DNA of 32,872 bases, taken from positions 1 through 32,872 of the IMG/VR virus record IMGVR_UViG_3300030328_001841; one strand, 5' to 3'. This DNA is from a virus. The notes beneath the pieces were generated by a model that saw nothing but the letters and a program-made list of their open reading frames with translations, ran no database searches and was not told the DNA's origin. A program made the position numbers and the translations under genes. This document shows, in pieces, positions 23,933 through 32,584 of the stretch. Positions within the stretch are counted from its first letter, which is position 1. The number at the start of each line of letters is the position of its first letter.

Positions 23933-23950
23933 GGGAGGCTTTATGCCTCC
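23933..23950 (+). terminator. Hairpin between capsid and tail tube genes
   Basis: GGAGGC (23934-23939) pairs with GCCTCC (23945-23950), loop TTTAT. It is followed by A-rich sequence rather than a T-run, so it is more likely an mRNA stabiliser or processing signal than a strong terminator. Confidence 0.5.
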
Positions 23951-23974
23951 TAATACTAAAAAAATAAAAATAAT

Positions 23975-24508
23975 ATGAGTTGTAATTTAACATCTGGAAG
24001 AACAGTACCTTGTAAAAATAAATCAGGATCAATAAAAACTGTATATTTTGCAGATTATGGTACTCTTGGTACAGTTACTGAATCAGCTGGTTTAGTTTCT
24101 GCATTTAGTGGTACACCTTCTTTCTTTGAATTTGATGTGAGAGGAACAAGTAACTTAGATACTACTGTTACATCATCTAGAGAAAATGGTACTACATTTT
24201 ACACACAAAGTTTAACACTACAACTACAGTATTATGATAGAGCAACAAGTGAACAAATTAAATTATTAGCTGTTGGTAGACCACACATTGTAGTGGTTGA
24301 TGCAGATGATAATTACTTATTAGTTGGTAGAGTGAATGGTGGAGAGTTAACTACTGGTAATTTTACAGTAGGAGCAAATATGGGTGATTTTAATGGATTT
24401 AATCTTACCTTTGAGGCACAAGAAACTGCACCTCCTGACTTTGTAACAAGTACAGTTGTAACTGCATTAGCAAGTTCAACACAAATTAATACTTTTCCTA
24501 CATCATAA
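23975..24508 (+). CDS. Major tail tube protein
   Basis: The 177-residue protein is beta-rich with alternating Thr/Ser strands (VYFADYGTLGTVTESAGLVS, TTFYTQSLTLQLQYYDRATS), a middle IVVVDADDNYLLVGRVNGGE, and FNGFNLTFEAQETAPPDFV near the end. This pattern of a sandwich with a G-rich turn and C-terminal LTFEAQE strand fits siphovirus tail tube proteins. It follows the capsid gene and is closed by a strong terminator. Confidence 0.65.
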   Translation: MSCNLTSGRTVPCKNKSGSIKTVYFADYGTLGTVTESAGLVSAFSGTPSFFEFDVRGTSNLDTTVTSSRENGTTFYTQSLTLQLQYYDRATSEQIKLLAVGRPHIVVVDADDNYLLVGRVNGGELTTGNFTVGANMGDFNGFNLTFEAQETAPPDFVTSTVVTALASSTQINTFPTS

Positions 24509-24529
24509 TAGTTAAGTGTTTTTCTAATT

Positions 24530-24560
24530 AAAGGAGGTCTATATGGTCTCCTTTTTTTTT
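24530..24560 (+). terminator. Rho-independent terminator after tail tube
   Basis: Stem AAAGGAG / CTCCTTT, extended by pairs in the loop-proximal bases (GTC/GGT), followed by a nine-base T-run (24552-24560). It separates the capsid/tube unit from the portal unit. Confidence 0.85.
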
Positions 24561-24602
24561 ACAAAAAAACTTTACACTTTATAAAAAACTACAAAAAGAG
24601 CA

Positions 24603-24612
24603 TTATATAAGT
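24603..24612 (+). promoter_or_regulatory. TTATA promoter-like box upstream of 24613
   Basis: TTATATAAGT immediately precedes the ATG at 24613. It comes right after a strong terminator, so a new transcript must start here. An A-rich tract at about -30 is present. Confidence 0.6.
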
Positions 24613-25116
24613 ATGATATATTTGAGTACAGCATCATCTGCTCAGACTTTTACTTTTATTCCAGAATCATTTGTAATAAATGCAAGGCTAGAAGTGAAAG
24701 ATGAAGAAACTGGATTAGTACAAACAAATCTAGTTCCTATAACTAGACTGAGTGGCTATGCAGCTATAAATGTTGCTCTTACTTTAGAAGAAAGCAAGTT
24801 CTATGAAATAAAGATAGTATCAATTGGCTCTAACTGGGATGATGTTACTCAGAGCTGGAACTTACTAAGTGTTAATTGGGAAGATGGAATAACAAGGTCA
24901 GGATCTGCTTGGAACTTTGCTACTAATTCTTGGAATGAAACAACTGGGGATTGGGATTCAGTAAGAGAGCCTAAAGATTTAATAATATATAGAGACAGAC
25001 TTTTCTGTACTAATCAAACAATATCACAAGGAGCAAATGAATATTATGATGTGTATAAGGATGTGTATAATCCTAGTACAGCTGGAGATAATAAATACAA
25101 AGTATATAATGCATAA
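24613..25116 (+). CDS. Hypothetical virion protein with Trp repeats, 167 aa
   Basis: Starts directly after the TTATA box. Beta-rich N-terminus (SAQTFTFIPESFVINARLEV), then a Trp-spaced repeat with W at 6-11 residue spacing (SNWDDVTQSWNLLSVNWEDG; SAWNFATNSWNETTGDWDSV), then NEYYDVYKDVYNPSTAGDNK. The pattern resembles structural beta-prism or beta-sandwich parts. It precedes the portal by TAATG, so it is probably a head or connector component. Family not recognised. Confidence 0.55.
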   Translation: MIYLSTASSAQTFTFIPESFVINARLEVKDEETGLVQTNLVPITRLSGYAAINVALTLEESKFYEIKIVSIGSNWDDVTQSWNLLSVNWEDGITRSGSAWNFATNSWNETTGDWDSVREPKDLIIYRDRLFCTNQTISQGANEYYDVYKDVYNPSTAGDNKYKVYNA

Positions 25117-26924
25117 TGAGTAGACAACATAGGAAACCAAAATTTGAAGGAGATATTAGAGTGGTAGAGTTAGCAACCTATACATCTCCAAAGATTGTAG
25201 AAGACCCAAGAAAAGATTTTGTAATGTATGGAGAAGATAATAACTATTATCAATACCTAATAGACATTTACAATTCTTCACCAACAAATCATGCTTGTAT
25301 TAATGGTATTAGTGAAATGATATTTGGTAAAGGTCTAGATGCAACTGATTCTAGCAATAAGCCAGATGAGTATGCACAAATGATAGGACTTTTAAAGAAA
25401 GATGTGATCAGAAAAGTTATTTATGACTACTACCTTATGGGTGGTGCTGCTATACAAGTCATTTATGGTAAGGGCAGAAAGAAGATTGCACAGCTAGAAC
25501 ATATACCAGTAGAAACATTAAGATGTGAAAAGGCTGGTGAAAGTGGAGAGATAGAAGGGTATTACTATTTTCATGATTGGACACAGTATAAAAGTTCATC
25601 TGAGACTACCAGAATTCCTGCATTTGGAACATCCAAAGAACCAATAGAAATATTATTTATTAAACCATATAAATCTGGTTATTATTATTACAGTCCTCCA
25701 GCATATACTGGTGGATTACAGTATGCTGAACTAGAGGGGGAGATAAGTAACTTTCATATGAACAATATTAAGAATGGATTGTCTCCTAGCATGATCATAA
25801 ATATGAATAATGGTATACCTAATGAAGAAGAAAGGTCAATAATAGAAAGAAAAATATCAGATAAGTTTAGTGGTTCTAGTAATGCTGGTAAATTTATACT
25901 ATCATTCAATGATAATACAGATAGTCAAGCTACTATTGAACCAATACAGTTATCAGATGCACACCAACAGTATCAATTTCTATCAACTGAATCTCAAGAG
26001 AAGATACTGGTTGCACATAGAATTGTATCACCAATGTTATTAGGTGTAAAAAACAATACTGGTTTAGGTAATAATGCAGATGAGTTAGAAAAAGCATCTA
26101 TACTTATGGATAATATGGTGATCAGACCATTTCAGAATCTTATGATAGATGCCTTCAATAAGTTATTAGCTTATAACAATATTACATTAAAGCTATACTT
26201 TAAAACACTACAACCTTTAGAGTTTACAGATTTAACTAATGTAGCTGATAAAGAAACAAGAGAAGAAGAAACTGGTCAAAAATTAAGCCTTAAAAAGAAC
26301 AATGTAGAAATACATAGAGTAAATGAAATGCTTACTAAGGATTTAGCTAAACAACTTATAGCATTAGGAGAAGATGAAGACTTAGAAACTTGGGATGTTA
26401 TATCAGAGCAAGATGTGGATTATGAGAATGATGACAAACTAAATGAAATGCTAGAACTTGCTAGTGCTAAAGATGTGAAATCTACTAAATCAAAAAAGAG
26501 TGAAGATGATAAAGCATTATTTAAAGTAAGATATAGATATACTGGAGGTACAAGAAAGAATACAAGGATTTTCTGTAGAACATTATTTAATGCAAAGAAG
26601 ATTTATAGAAAAGAAGACATAGAGGCTATGGATAAAATTCCAGTTAATGCTGGATTTGGTGAAGGAGGCTCAGACACATACAGTATATGGTTATACAAAG
26701 GTGGACCTAACTGTTATCACAAATGGACTAGAGTGGTTTACTTTAGAAAAAGAAATCCAGATGGTACATTTATGCCAAATCAGGGTCTACAAAATGAGAA
26801 AAGAGTATCAGAAAGTCAAGCTAAAAGTCAAGGGTTTGAACCAGCTGAGATTGGAGATGCAGGAGTAGCACCTAGAGATATGGAAAATCAAGGATATGCA
26901 ACATCAAAAAAGAATAGGAAGTAA
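25116..26924 (+). CDS. Portal protein with C-terminal extension
   Basis: 602 residues. The first about 430 fit a portal: early NNYYQYLIDIYNSSPTNHAC, clip- and stem-like ISDKFSGSSNAGKFILSFND, and EKILVAHRIVSPMLLGVKNN followed by a long helix. The last about 130 residues are an extra domain (FGEGGSDTYSIWLYKGGPNC, YHKWTRVVYFRKRNPDGTFM) of unknown fold. The portal dodecamer holds the terminase and the connector. The order, portal after capsid and tube, is unusual. It is joined by TAATG to the connector gene. Confidence 0.75.
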   Translation: MSRQHRKPKFEGDIRVVELATYTSPKIVEDPRKDFVMYGEDNNYYQYLIDIYNSSPTNHACINGISEMIFGKGLDATDSSNKPDEYAQMIGLLKKDVIRKVIYDYYLMGGAAIQVIYGKGRKKIAQLEHIPVETLRCEKAGESGEIEGYYYFHDWTQYKSSSETTRIPAFGTSKEPIEILFIKPYKSGYYYYSPPAYTGGLQYAELEGEISNFHMNNIKNGLSPSMIINMNNGIPNEEERSIIERKISDKFSGSSNAGKFILSFNDNTDSQATIEPIQLSDAHQQYQFLSTESQEKILVAHRIVSPMLLGVKNNTGLGNNADELEKASILMDNMVIRPFQNLMIDAFNKLLAYNNITLKLYFKTLQPLEFTDLTNVADKETREEETGQKLSLKKNNVEIHRVNEMLTKDLAKQLIALGEDEDLETWDVISEQDVDYENDDKLNEMLELASAKDVKSTKSKKSEDDKALFKVRYRYTGGTRKNTRIFCRTLFNAKKIYRKEDIEAMDKIPVNAGFGEGGSDTYSIWLYKGGPNCYHKWTRVVYFRKRNPDGTFMPNQGLQNEKRVSESQAKSQGFEPAEIGDAGVAPRDMENQGYATSKKNRK

Positions 26925-27430
26925 TGGCAAAAGTATTATTTATAAATAGAGATGATTTAGTAAAGAATACCATAATAGATGGTAATGTCCAGGCAGATAA
27001 GTTGATGCATTTTATAGAGATTGCACAAACCATCCATATACAGAACTATCTAGGTACAGATTTATACAACAAAATTAAAACACTAATAGACACAGATGCT
27101 ATATCAGGTACAGTATATGAAACACTATTAGTTAATTATGTTCAACCTATGCTCATTCATTATGCTATGGTTGATTTTCTTCCATTTCATTCTTATCAGA
27201 TTAAGAATGGTGGAATATTTAAACATGTTTCTGAGAATGCAGAGACTGTAGAAAAGGCAGAAGTAGATTATTTAGTAGAAAAAGAAAGAAGTATTGCTGA
27301 ATATTATACTAGAAGGTTTATACAATTTATGGATTTTAATCAAAGTAGTTACCCAGAATATACATCTAATACAGATGATGATATTTACCCAGATAGAGAT
27401 GAGCCTACATTTCAAGGGTGGGTTTTATAA
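26924..27430 (+). CDS. Putative head-tail connector/adaptor (DUF6712-like)
   Basis: The 168-residue protein is helical: FINRDDLVKNTIIDGNVQAD, KLMHFIEIAQTIHIQNYLGT, ETLLVNYVQPMLIHYAMVDF, then a C-terminal EKERSIAEYYTRRFIQFMDF. This matches the helical adaptor type found next to portals in Bacteroidota phages. TAATG junction to the portal gene. Family call from pattern memory; structural role probable. Confidence 0.6.
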   Translation: MAKVLFINRDDLVKNTIIDGNVQADKLMHFIEIAQTIHIQNYLGTDLYNKIKTLIDTDAISGTVYETLLVNYVQPMLIHYAMVDFLPFHSYQIKNGGIFKHVSENAETVEKAEVDYLVEKERSIAEYYTRRFIQFMDFNQSSYPEYTSNTDDDIYPDRDEPTFQGWVL

Positions 27431-27520
27431 TTATCTGATCAATGAAAATATATAAACCTAAAGAAAAAAACATTATAAAGTTAATGAGATATATAAATAA
27501 CAAAATTAAAACAATTAAAA

Positions 27521-30286
27521 ATGGCAAGTAGTTTAACAGGAATATCTATTGCATCAAGTTATGATTCACTACTAAAAGTTGGAGATAATGATGGGTTGTC
27601 AGCAAGTTTACAAGTTATTTCAGATGGTCTAGGGACTGAAACTGGAGTAAGTCTAAACAATGCAGGAGATTTAACAGCAACAGGAACAATTACAGCAAAT
27701 AGCTTTGTAGGAGACCTTAGTGGTAATATCTCAGGAAACTCAACAGTATCTGGTACTTTAACTTTTGGTTCATTATCAGATGGTACAATAACAATAACAG
27801 ATTTTAAAGATGAGGATAATATGTCCTCTGATAGTGCAACAGCACTAGCAACTCAACAATCAATTAAAGCATATGTAGATGCACAAGTAACAGCATCTGA
27901 TTTAGACTTTCAAGGTGATTCAGGAGGTGTACAAAGTATAGACCTAGATAGTGAAACATTTACTATTGCAGGTACAAGTAATGAAATATCAACAACATCA
28001 GCTGGTAATGCTTTAACTATTGGATTAAACCCAAATATAAGTGGTTTAACATCAGTAGCAGCTACAACTTTTACTGGAGCATTGACTGGAAATTCTAGTA
28101 CAACAACAGCATTAGCTACAGCTAGAAATATTGCAGGAGTTAGTTTTGATGGAACTGGAGATATTTCACTTTCAACAAGTAATATTACAGAAGGCACAAA
28201 CTTATATTACACAACTGCTAGATTTGATACTGCTTTAGGAACAAAATCTACAACAGACCTTTCAGAAGGTACAAATTTATATTACACAGATGCTAGGGCA
28301 GATGCAAGAGTAAATCTACAAACAGGATCTAACTTGGATTTATCTAGTAAATCTACATCAAATTTAAGTGAAGGCAGCAATCTGTACTTTACTGATGAGA
28401 GAGTGGATGACAGAGTTAGCAATTTAGTAGTAGCTGGTACATCAATTAGTGCAACATATGATGATGCAGCAAATTCATTAACTATTGCTAATACAGCACC
28501 TGACCAAACAGTAGCTGTAGTGGGTTCTAATGGAGTTACAAATGGTGGGAGTTACCCATCCTTGACAGTTTCTGGAGTTGATGCTACTACAAGCAGCAAA
28601 GGGGTTGCCTCTTTCTCATCATCACATTTTAGTGTTAGTAGTGGAGCTGTAAGTATTGCAGCAGATTCTATTGATGACACACTAATAGACTTTGGAACTG
28701 GAACAAATCAAGTTGATACAGATGTTCTTCCAGAGGGTAGCACAAACCAATACTATACATCAACTAGAGCTAATTCAGATTTTGATACTAGGTTGGCTAC
28801 AAAAGACACAGATAACTTGTCTGAGGGGTCTTCTAATCTTTACTATACAGATGCTAGGTCTAATTCAGCATTTGATACTAGGCTAGGAACAAAGACTACA
28901 GACAATCTAACAGAAGGAAGTACCAACAAATATTGGACTGCTGAAAGAACAGATGATCAGGTGAATACTTTAATGACAGCTGGTAGTGGAATATCACTTA
29001 CTTATGATGATGCTGGAGGTACTTTAACTGTAGCTTCAACTGTTAGTGGGTTAGCATTAACTGATTTATCTGCAACAGATGCAGGAGGAGATGGTAGCTT
29101 TGCTTATAACAACTCAACTGGTGTATTTACTTATACTGGACCTAGTGCAGCAGAAGTAAAAGCACACATTGATAAGACATATGTAGATAGTTTAGGAATA
29201 GCAGCTACAACAGCAGCTAACCTAACTGGTACACCAAACATATCTGTAGGTACTATTGGAGCATCTGGAACTATTACTGGTAACTTAACTGGTGATGTTA
29301 CTGGAGATGTAACTGGAGATGTTACAGGTAATGTAACTGGTAACTTAACTGGAAATGTAACAGGAAACACAAGTGGTTCATCAGGATCTACAACTGGAAA
29401 TGCAGCAACAGCTACAGCATTACAAACTGCAAGAACTATAAATGGTGCTTCATTTGATGGAACAGCTAATATTTCAGTTGATACAGATGCAGTATCAGAA
29501 GGTTCAAGTAATCTTTATTACACAACTGCAAGATGGGATACAAGATTAGGTACTAAAGATACAGATGACCTTACAGAAGGTACTACTAATAAATATAATG
29601 TAACACATACTGGTGAGGTTACTGGGGGGACTGCATTGACTATTGCAAATGATGCAGTAGTAACAGCAAAAATATTAGATGATAATGTTACATATGCAAA
29701 AATACAAGACACTACAACTGATAATAGAGTATTAGGTGCAGTAACAGCTGGTGTTATTAGTGAAGTTCAAGTAGCTACAGATATGATTGCAGATGATGCA
29801 GTTACATCAGCAAAAGTAGCATCAGATTTAAGAGCTGTAGAGTATATTGGTTTAGATTCTACAGATTATATGCAATTTACTGACAACACACAAATTGATT
29901 TATTTATAAACAACAGTAATGAGTTTAGATTTGAAGCAGATGGTGATTTTCATGCTGATGGAGATGTTATAGCATACTCTACAACTACACCTTCTGATGA
30001 AAGATTAAAAGAAAATATTGAAGTAATACATGATCCATTAGAAAAACTTGATCAGTTAAAGGGTGTAACATTTGATTGGAAGGATAGAGAAGACAAACAG
30101 TCTGGTGGTATAATTGCACAAGAGCTGCAAAAGGTATTACCAGAACTTGTAAGAGAGGTTGATAGCCTTAAAGGTGAAAATAGCTTTTTAGCAGTTGATT
30201 ATAATGGTGTAATTGCACTACTTGTTGAGGCTGTAAAAGAGTTAAGTGAAAAATGTAATAAGTGTAATGAAAATTGTAATAAATAA
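27521..30286 (+). CDS. Tail fibre with C-terminal S74 self-cleaving chaperone
   Basis: 921 residues. The shaft is Ser/Thr/Gly-rich with repeats of the form LSEGxNLYYTDARxDxRV (about residues 220-480) and a GDVTGDVTGNVTGNLTG series (about 585-615). Residues 822-921 form a Peptidase_S74/intramolecular chaperone domain: PSDERLKENI with Ser825 before the predicted cut, then GGIIAQELQKVLPELV and FLAVDYNGVIALLVEAVKEL. The domain trimerises the fibre and then releases itself. The last residues (CNKCNENCNK) are Cys-rich. The fibre likely recognises the host surface. Confidence 0.82.
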   Translation: MASSLTGISIASSYDSLLKVGDNDGLSASLQVISDGLGTETGVSLNNAGDLTATGTITANSFVGDLSGNISGNSTVSGTLTFGSLSDGTITITDFKDEDNMSSDSATALATQQSIKAYVDAQVTASDLDFQGDSGGVQSIDLDSETFTIAGTSNEISTTSAGNALTIGLNPNISGLTSVAATTFTGALTGNSSTTTALATARNIAGVSFDGTGDISLSTSNITEGTNLYYTTARFDTALGTKSTTDLSEGTNLYYTDARADARVNLQTGSNLDLSSKSTSNLSEGSNLYFTDERVDDRVSNLVVAGTSISATYDDAANSLTIANTAPDQTVAVVGSNGVTNGGSYPSLTVSGVDATTSSKGVASFSSSHFSVSSGAVSIAADSIDDTLIDFGTGTNQVDTDVLPEGSTNQYYTSTRANSDFDTRLATKDTDNLSEGSSNLYYTDARSNSAFDTRLGTKTTDNLTEGSTNKYWTAERTDDQVNTLMTAGSGISLTYDDAGGTLTVASTVSGLALTDLSATDAGGDGSFAYNNSTGVFTYTGPSAAEVKAHIDKTYVDSLGIAATTAANLTGTPNISVGTIGASGTITGNLTGDVTGDVTGDVTGNVTGNLTGNVTGNTSGSSGSTTGNAATATALQTARTINGASFDGTANISVDTDAVSEGSSNLYYTTARWDTRLGTKDTDDLTEGTTNKYNVTHTGEVTGGTALTIANDAVVTAKILDDNVTYAKIQDTTTDNRVLGAVTAGVISEVQVATDMIADDAVTSAKVASDLRAVEYIGLDSTDYMQFTDNTQIDLFINNSNEFRFEADGDFHADGDVIAYSTTTPSDERLKENIEVIHDPLEKLDQLKGVTFDWKDREDKQSGGIIAQELQKVLPELVREVDSLKGENSFLAVDYNGVIALLVEAVKELSEKCNKCNENCNK
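29275..29365 (+). repeat. Short tandem coding repeats in fibre shaft
   Basis: About seven imperfect copies of a 12-base unit encoding Gly-Asp/Asn-Val/Leu-Thr (for example GGTGATGTTACT). Such repeats can expand or contract by slippage and alter shaft length. Confidence 0.75.
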
Positions 30287-30292
30287 ATAGAT

Positions 30293-30769
30293 ATGGCTTT
30301 AATAGGGAAAATTACTTTATATGAATTGGTCAGAGATACAGATAATCCTGTTGAAATTAAAACTGTAAGACCTGATGGGACTGAAGAAACAATTGAACAA
30401 TACCCATACATTCAAAAAGAGGGTGAGGTTATTGAGGATGCTTATGTGTTAATTAAAATGGCAGCTATTCATTTAGATGATTATGATAGAATTGTTGAAG
30501 AAGTTGATGATGAAACTGGTCAAATAATTGGTGAAATTGAAACTACAGAAAGAGGTAATACAAAAAATGGATATAAGTTAAATATTAGATATTGTATTTA
30601 TGATTCTAAAGATTTAAGACAAGATAAATTCCATAAACCAATACATGAAATTGATGAAATGGAATGGATAATCATAGATGACTTATATCTAGGTGGTAAA
30701 AACCTAATTGAGTATTGTTATGATTGGATTAAAACTAAAAAAGGATTTGAAGAATTAATAAATGATTAA
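30293..30769 (+). CDS. Hypothetical tail-associated protein, 158 aa
   Basis: An acidic, beta-rich protein: MALIGKITLYELVRDTDNPV, then VIEDAYVLIKMAAIHLDDYD, ERGNTKNGYKLNIRYCIYDS and a C-terminal WIIIDDLYLGGKNLIEYCYD. It lies between two fibre genes, so a baseplate, hinge or fibre attachment role is plausible. No family is certain. Confidence 0.5.
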   Translation: MALIGKITLYELVRDTDNPVEIKTVRPDGTEETIEQYPYIQKEGEVIEDAYVLIKMAAIHLDDYDRIVEEVDDETGQIIGEIETTERGNTKNGYKLNIRYCIYDSKDLRQDKFHKPIHEIDEMEWIIIDDLYLGGKNLIEYCYDWIKTKKGFEELIND

Positions 30770-30772
30770 GAT

Positions 30773-31780
30773 ATGGCAGTACCAAGTTCAGGACAATTAA
30801 GATTAAGAGCAGATATAAACCAAGAAGTAAATGGTAATGATACAGATGATAATGTTTCTCTAGGAACTTTAGCAGATGATGCAGGATTTGATACTCCTCC
30901 AGATACAATGCAAGAGTTTTATGGCTATGTAAGTTATGAGCAGCCTACAATAAGTGGAACACCATCAACTCATGATGTGTATGATACTAATATGGATTGT
31001 GTATCACCTACATTTAGTAACCCAAGTGCAGGAAATGTAGAAAGAGGTTTTTATATTGGTACATCAACTACTGCAACAAGTAACACTTTTTATAGTGTTG
31101 GTAACACAACAGCTACATCTGGAACTTTTGAGTATGGTATTTCTGGTTTAAGTGGTGGTACAACATATAGAATTTTTGCTGTAATTAGAGATACACAATC
31201 ACCTGCAAGATTTACAGAGGCAGTAAGCTCTATGAAATCACAAGCAACATTAGCAGCAGTAAGTTATTCAACAGGATGGGGAGGTGCACAAAATTTATGG
31301 GGTTCTGAAGCAGCAGGGGCAGGAGATTTAAGTTGTAATGCAACTCTTTCATCATATTGTGGTTCATCTTATAATCATGTTTATTATGGTTGGAGTGGTT
31401 TAAGTGGAGGAGTTTCTAGGTCAATGACACATACTGGTGCAGCAGCTTGGGAAGGATATGCATCAAGTCCAAATGTTACTAGATATTGGGGTTGGAGAAC
31501 AGATGGTGTTACTACTGAACAAAGGTCAAACATGGGTGGTAGTATAGGTGGTTGTACAACTGGCTATGGTATTACATCAGAATCTAGTCATAACTGGTAT
31601 AGTTTACCAGCAGGTGATTCTACAACTAGAAGAACATTAACTGGAAAAAGTGGTAGTGGATGGGATACTGAAGGTTTCTGTTCTGTAGGGACTCAATATT
31701 GTGGTAGTGGTTATGCTAAAAGAGAACTCTCAGGAAGTGGTACAGGTTCTTGGTATTTCTATGCTTTTAACTACATATAA
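30773..31780 (+). CDS. Second tail fibre or adhesin
   Basis: 335 residues. The N-terminus (PSSGQLRLRADINQEVNGND, then DTPPDTMQEFYGY) is of the kind that attaches adhesins to phage tails. A fibronectin-III-like beta segment follows (PTISGTPSTHDVYDTNMDCV; GISGLSGGTTYRIFAVIRDT). The C-terminal half is Gly/Ser/Trp/Tyr-rich with scattered Cys (LSSYCGSSYNHVYYGWSGLS; GFCSVGTQYCGSGYAKRELS), typical for receptor-binding tips. No enzymatic motif is seen. Confidence 0.6.
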   Translation: MAVPSSGQLRLRADINQEVNGNDTDDNVSLGTLADDAGFDTPPDTMQEFYGYVSYEQPTISGTPSTHDVYDTNMDCVSPTFSNPSAGNVERGFYIGTSTTATSNTFYSVGNTTATSGTFEYGISGLSGGTTYRIFAVIRDTQSPARFTEAVSSMKSQATLAAVSYSTGWGGAQNLWGSEAAGAGDLSCNATLSSYCGSSYNHVYYGWSGLSGGVSRSMTHTGAAAWEGYASSPNVTRYWGWRTDGVTTEQRSNMGGSIGGCTTGYGITSESSHNWYSLPAGDSTTRRTLTGKSGSGWDTEGFCSVGTQYCGSGYAKRELSGSGTGSWYFYAFNYI

Positions 31781-31805
31781 TAATAAATTAAAAAAATAAT
31801 ATAAA

Positions 31806-32096
31806 ATGGCAGATTTAGATATAGATGAAATAAAGAAAAAGAAGGTTAATATCTCAGTAGAGAATTTGATCATGATAGGAGTAGGAATATTCTCACTTGT
31901 AGGTATGTGGTTTGCATTACAAGGTGAGATAGATGAGGCTAAAGAATTACCAGAGCCTCCTATAAGCAGAACAGAATTTGACTTAAAAGATTCTGCTATT
32001 AGAAATTCTATATTACAGACAGAGAAGAAGGTAGAAGAAAACTCAGATAAACTTGATAAGATAGATGAGAAACTTTATGAAATAATTAAAAAATGA
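31806..32096 (+). CDS. Membrane-anchored coiled-coil protein, 96 aa
   Basis: One transmembrane helix (ENLIMIGVGIFSLVGMWFAL, about 19-39), then a Pro-containing hinge (KELPEPPISRTEFDLKDSAI) and a C-terminal charged coiled coil (TEKKVEENSDKLDKIDEKLY). It starts the small lysis-region genes. It could be a spanin-type or holin-accessory protein; the coil after a TM fits an i-spanin, but no o-spanin partner is proven. Overlaps the next start (ATGA). Confidence 0.55.
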   Translation: MADLDIDEIKKKKVNISVENLIMIGVGIFSLVGMWFALQGEIDEAKELPEPPISRTEFDLKDSAIRNSILQTEKKVEENSDKLDKIDEKLYEIIKK

Positions 32097-32416
32097 GAAA
32101 TCTAATAATTATATTATCATTACTAATAAGTAGTGTTGCATACAGCCAAGACATAACTATATTACAAGTTAATGCAAAATGGAATAGCCATAATGATATA
32201 GAGATAAGAAACATAAAAGGAGCAAAGATACAATATGCAGTCTTAGAGGATCAGAGTGATAACTTTAAGCAAAGTATTAAATCAGTTCCAGCAATTTTAA
32301 TCTATAAAAATCAATCATTGGTGTGGAAACAAGAGGCAGGTTTATCTTTCACATTATCTATAAGTAGAGATGAGTTGATAGAACTTGTAAAGAAGTATTC
32401 AGACAATGGCAATTAA
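32093..32416 (+). CDS. Exported thioredoxin-fold protein without CxxC
   Basis: A signal peptide (MRNLIIILSLLISSVAYSQ) leads into a thioredoxin-like domain: DITILQVNAKWNSHNDIEIR, IQYAVLEDQSDNFKQSIKSV, then PAILIYKNQ with the typical cis-Pro position after SV. The active-site CxxC is missing (WNSHN in its place), and the mature protein has no Cys. It probably acts in protein interaction rather than disulfide exchange, in the periplasm. It lies in the lysis region. Fold is judged from pattern only. Confidence 0.6.
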   Translation: MRNLIIILSLLISSVAYSQDITILQVNAKWNSHNDIEIRNIKGAKIQYAVLEDQSDNFKQSIKSVPAILIYKNQSLVWKQEAGLSFTLSISRDELIELVKKYSDNGN

Positions 32417-32573
32417 TGATTTTGAACCCACTATTGTTGGCATAGTAGTATTTGTATTAAGCCTTCATCAATTAAATGAAGTTTTACAAGCAGTATTACT
32501 AATAATGACAATTATATATACTTTGTTCAGAATTATAGAAATGATAGATACTAGAAAAAACAATAACAAATAA
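32406..32573 (+). CDS. Small membrane protein, holin-like, 55 aa
   Basis: Two hydrophobic segments (TIVGIVVFVLSL and AVLLIMTIIYTLFRII) separated by a short polar loop, then a basic end (RKNNNK). Starts 11 bp inside the previous gene. Size and topology fit a second holin or antiholin alongside 404-823. No family is certain. Confidence 0.6.
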   Translation: MAINDFEPTIVGIVVFVLSLHQLNEVLQAVLLIMTIIYTLFRIIEMIDTRKNNNK

Positions 32574-32584
32574 AATTAATCAAG

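Noticed and set aside
26647-26868. 73-codon ORF within the portal C-terminal domain
   Set aside because: It is a shifted frame inside the portal gene with no start context or motif.
27442-27531. 29-codon plus-strand ORF between the connector and the S74 fibre
   Set aside because: It is short, Lys/Ile-rich like random AT-rich sequence, and ends inside the fibre gene; no motif. Could be real but not supported.
29275-29365. Possible CRISPR-like short repeats
   Set aside because: They are in-frame Gly-Asp/Asn-Val-Thr codon repeats of the fibre shaft with no spacers.
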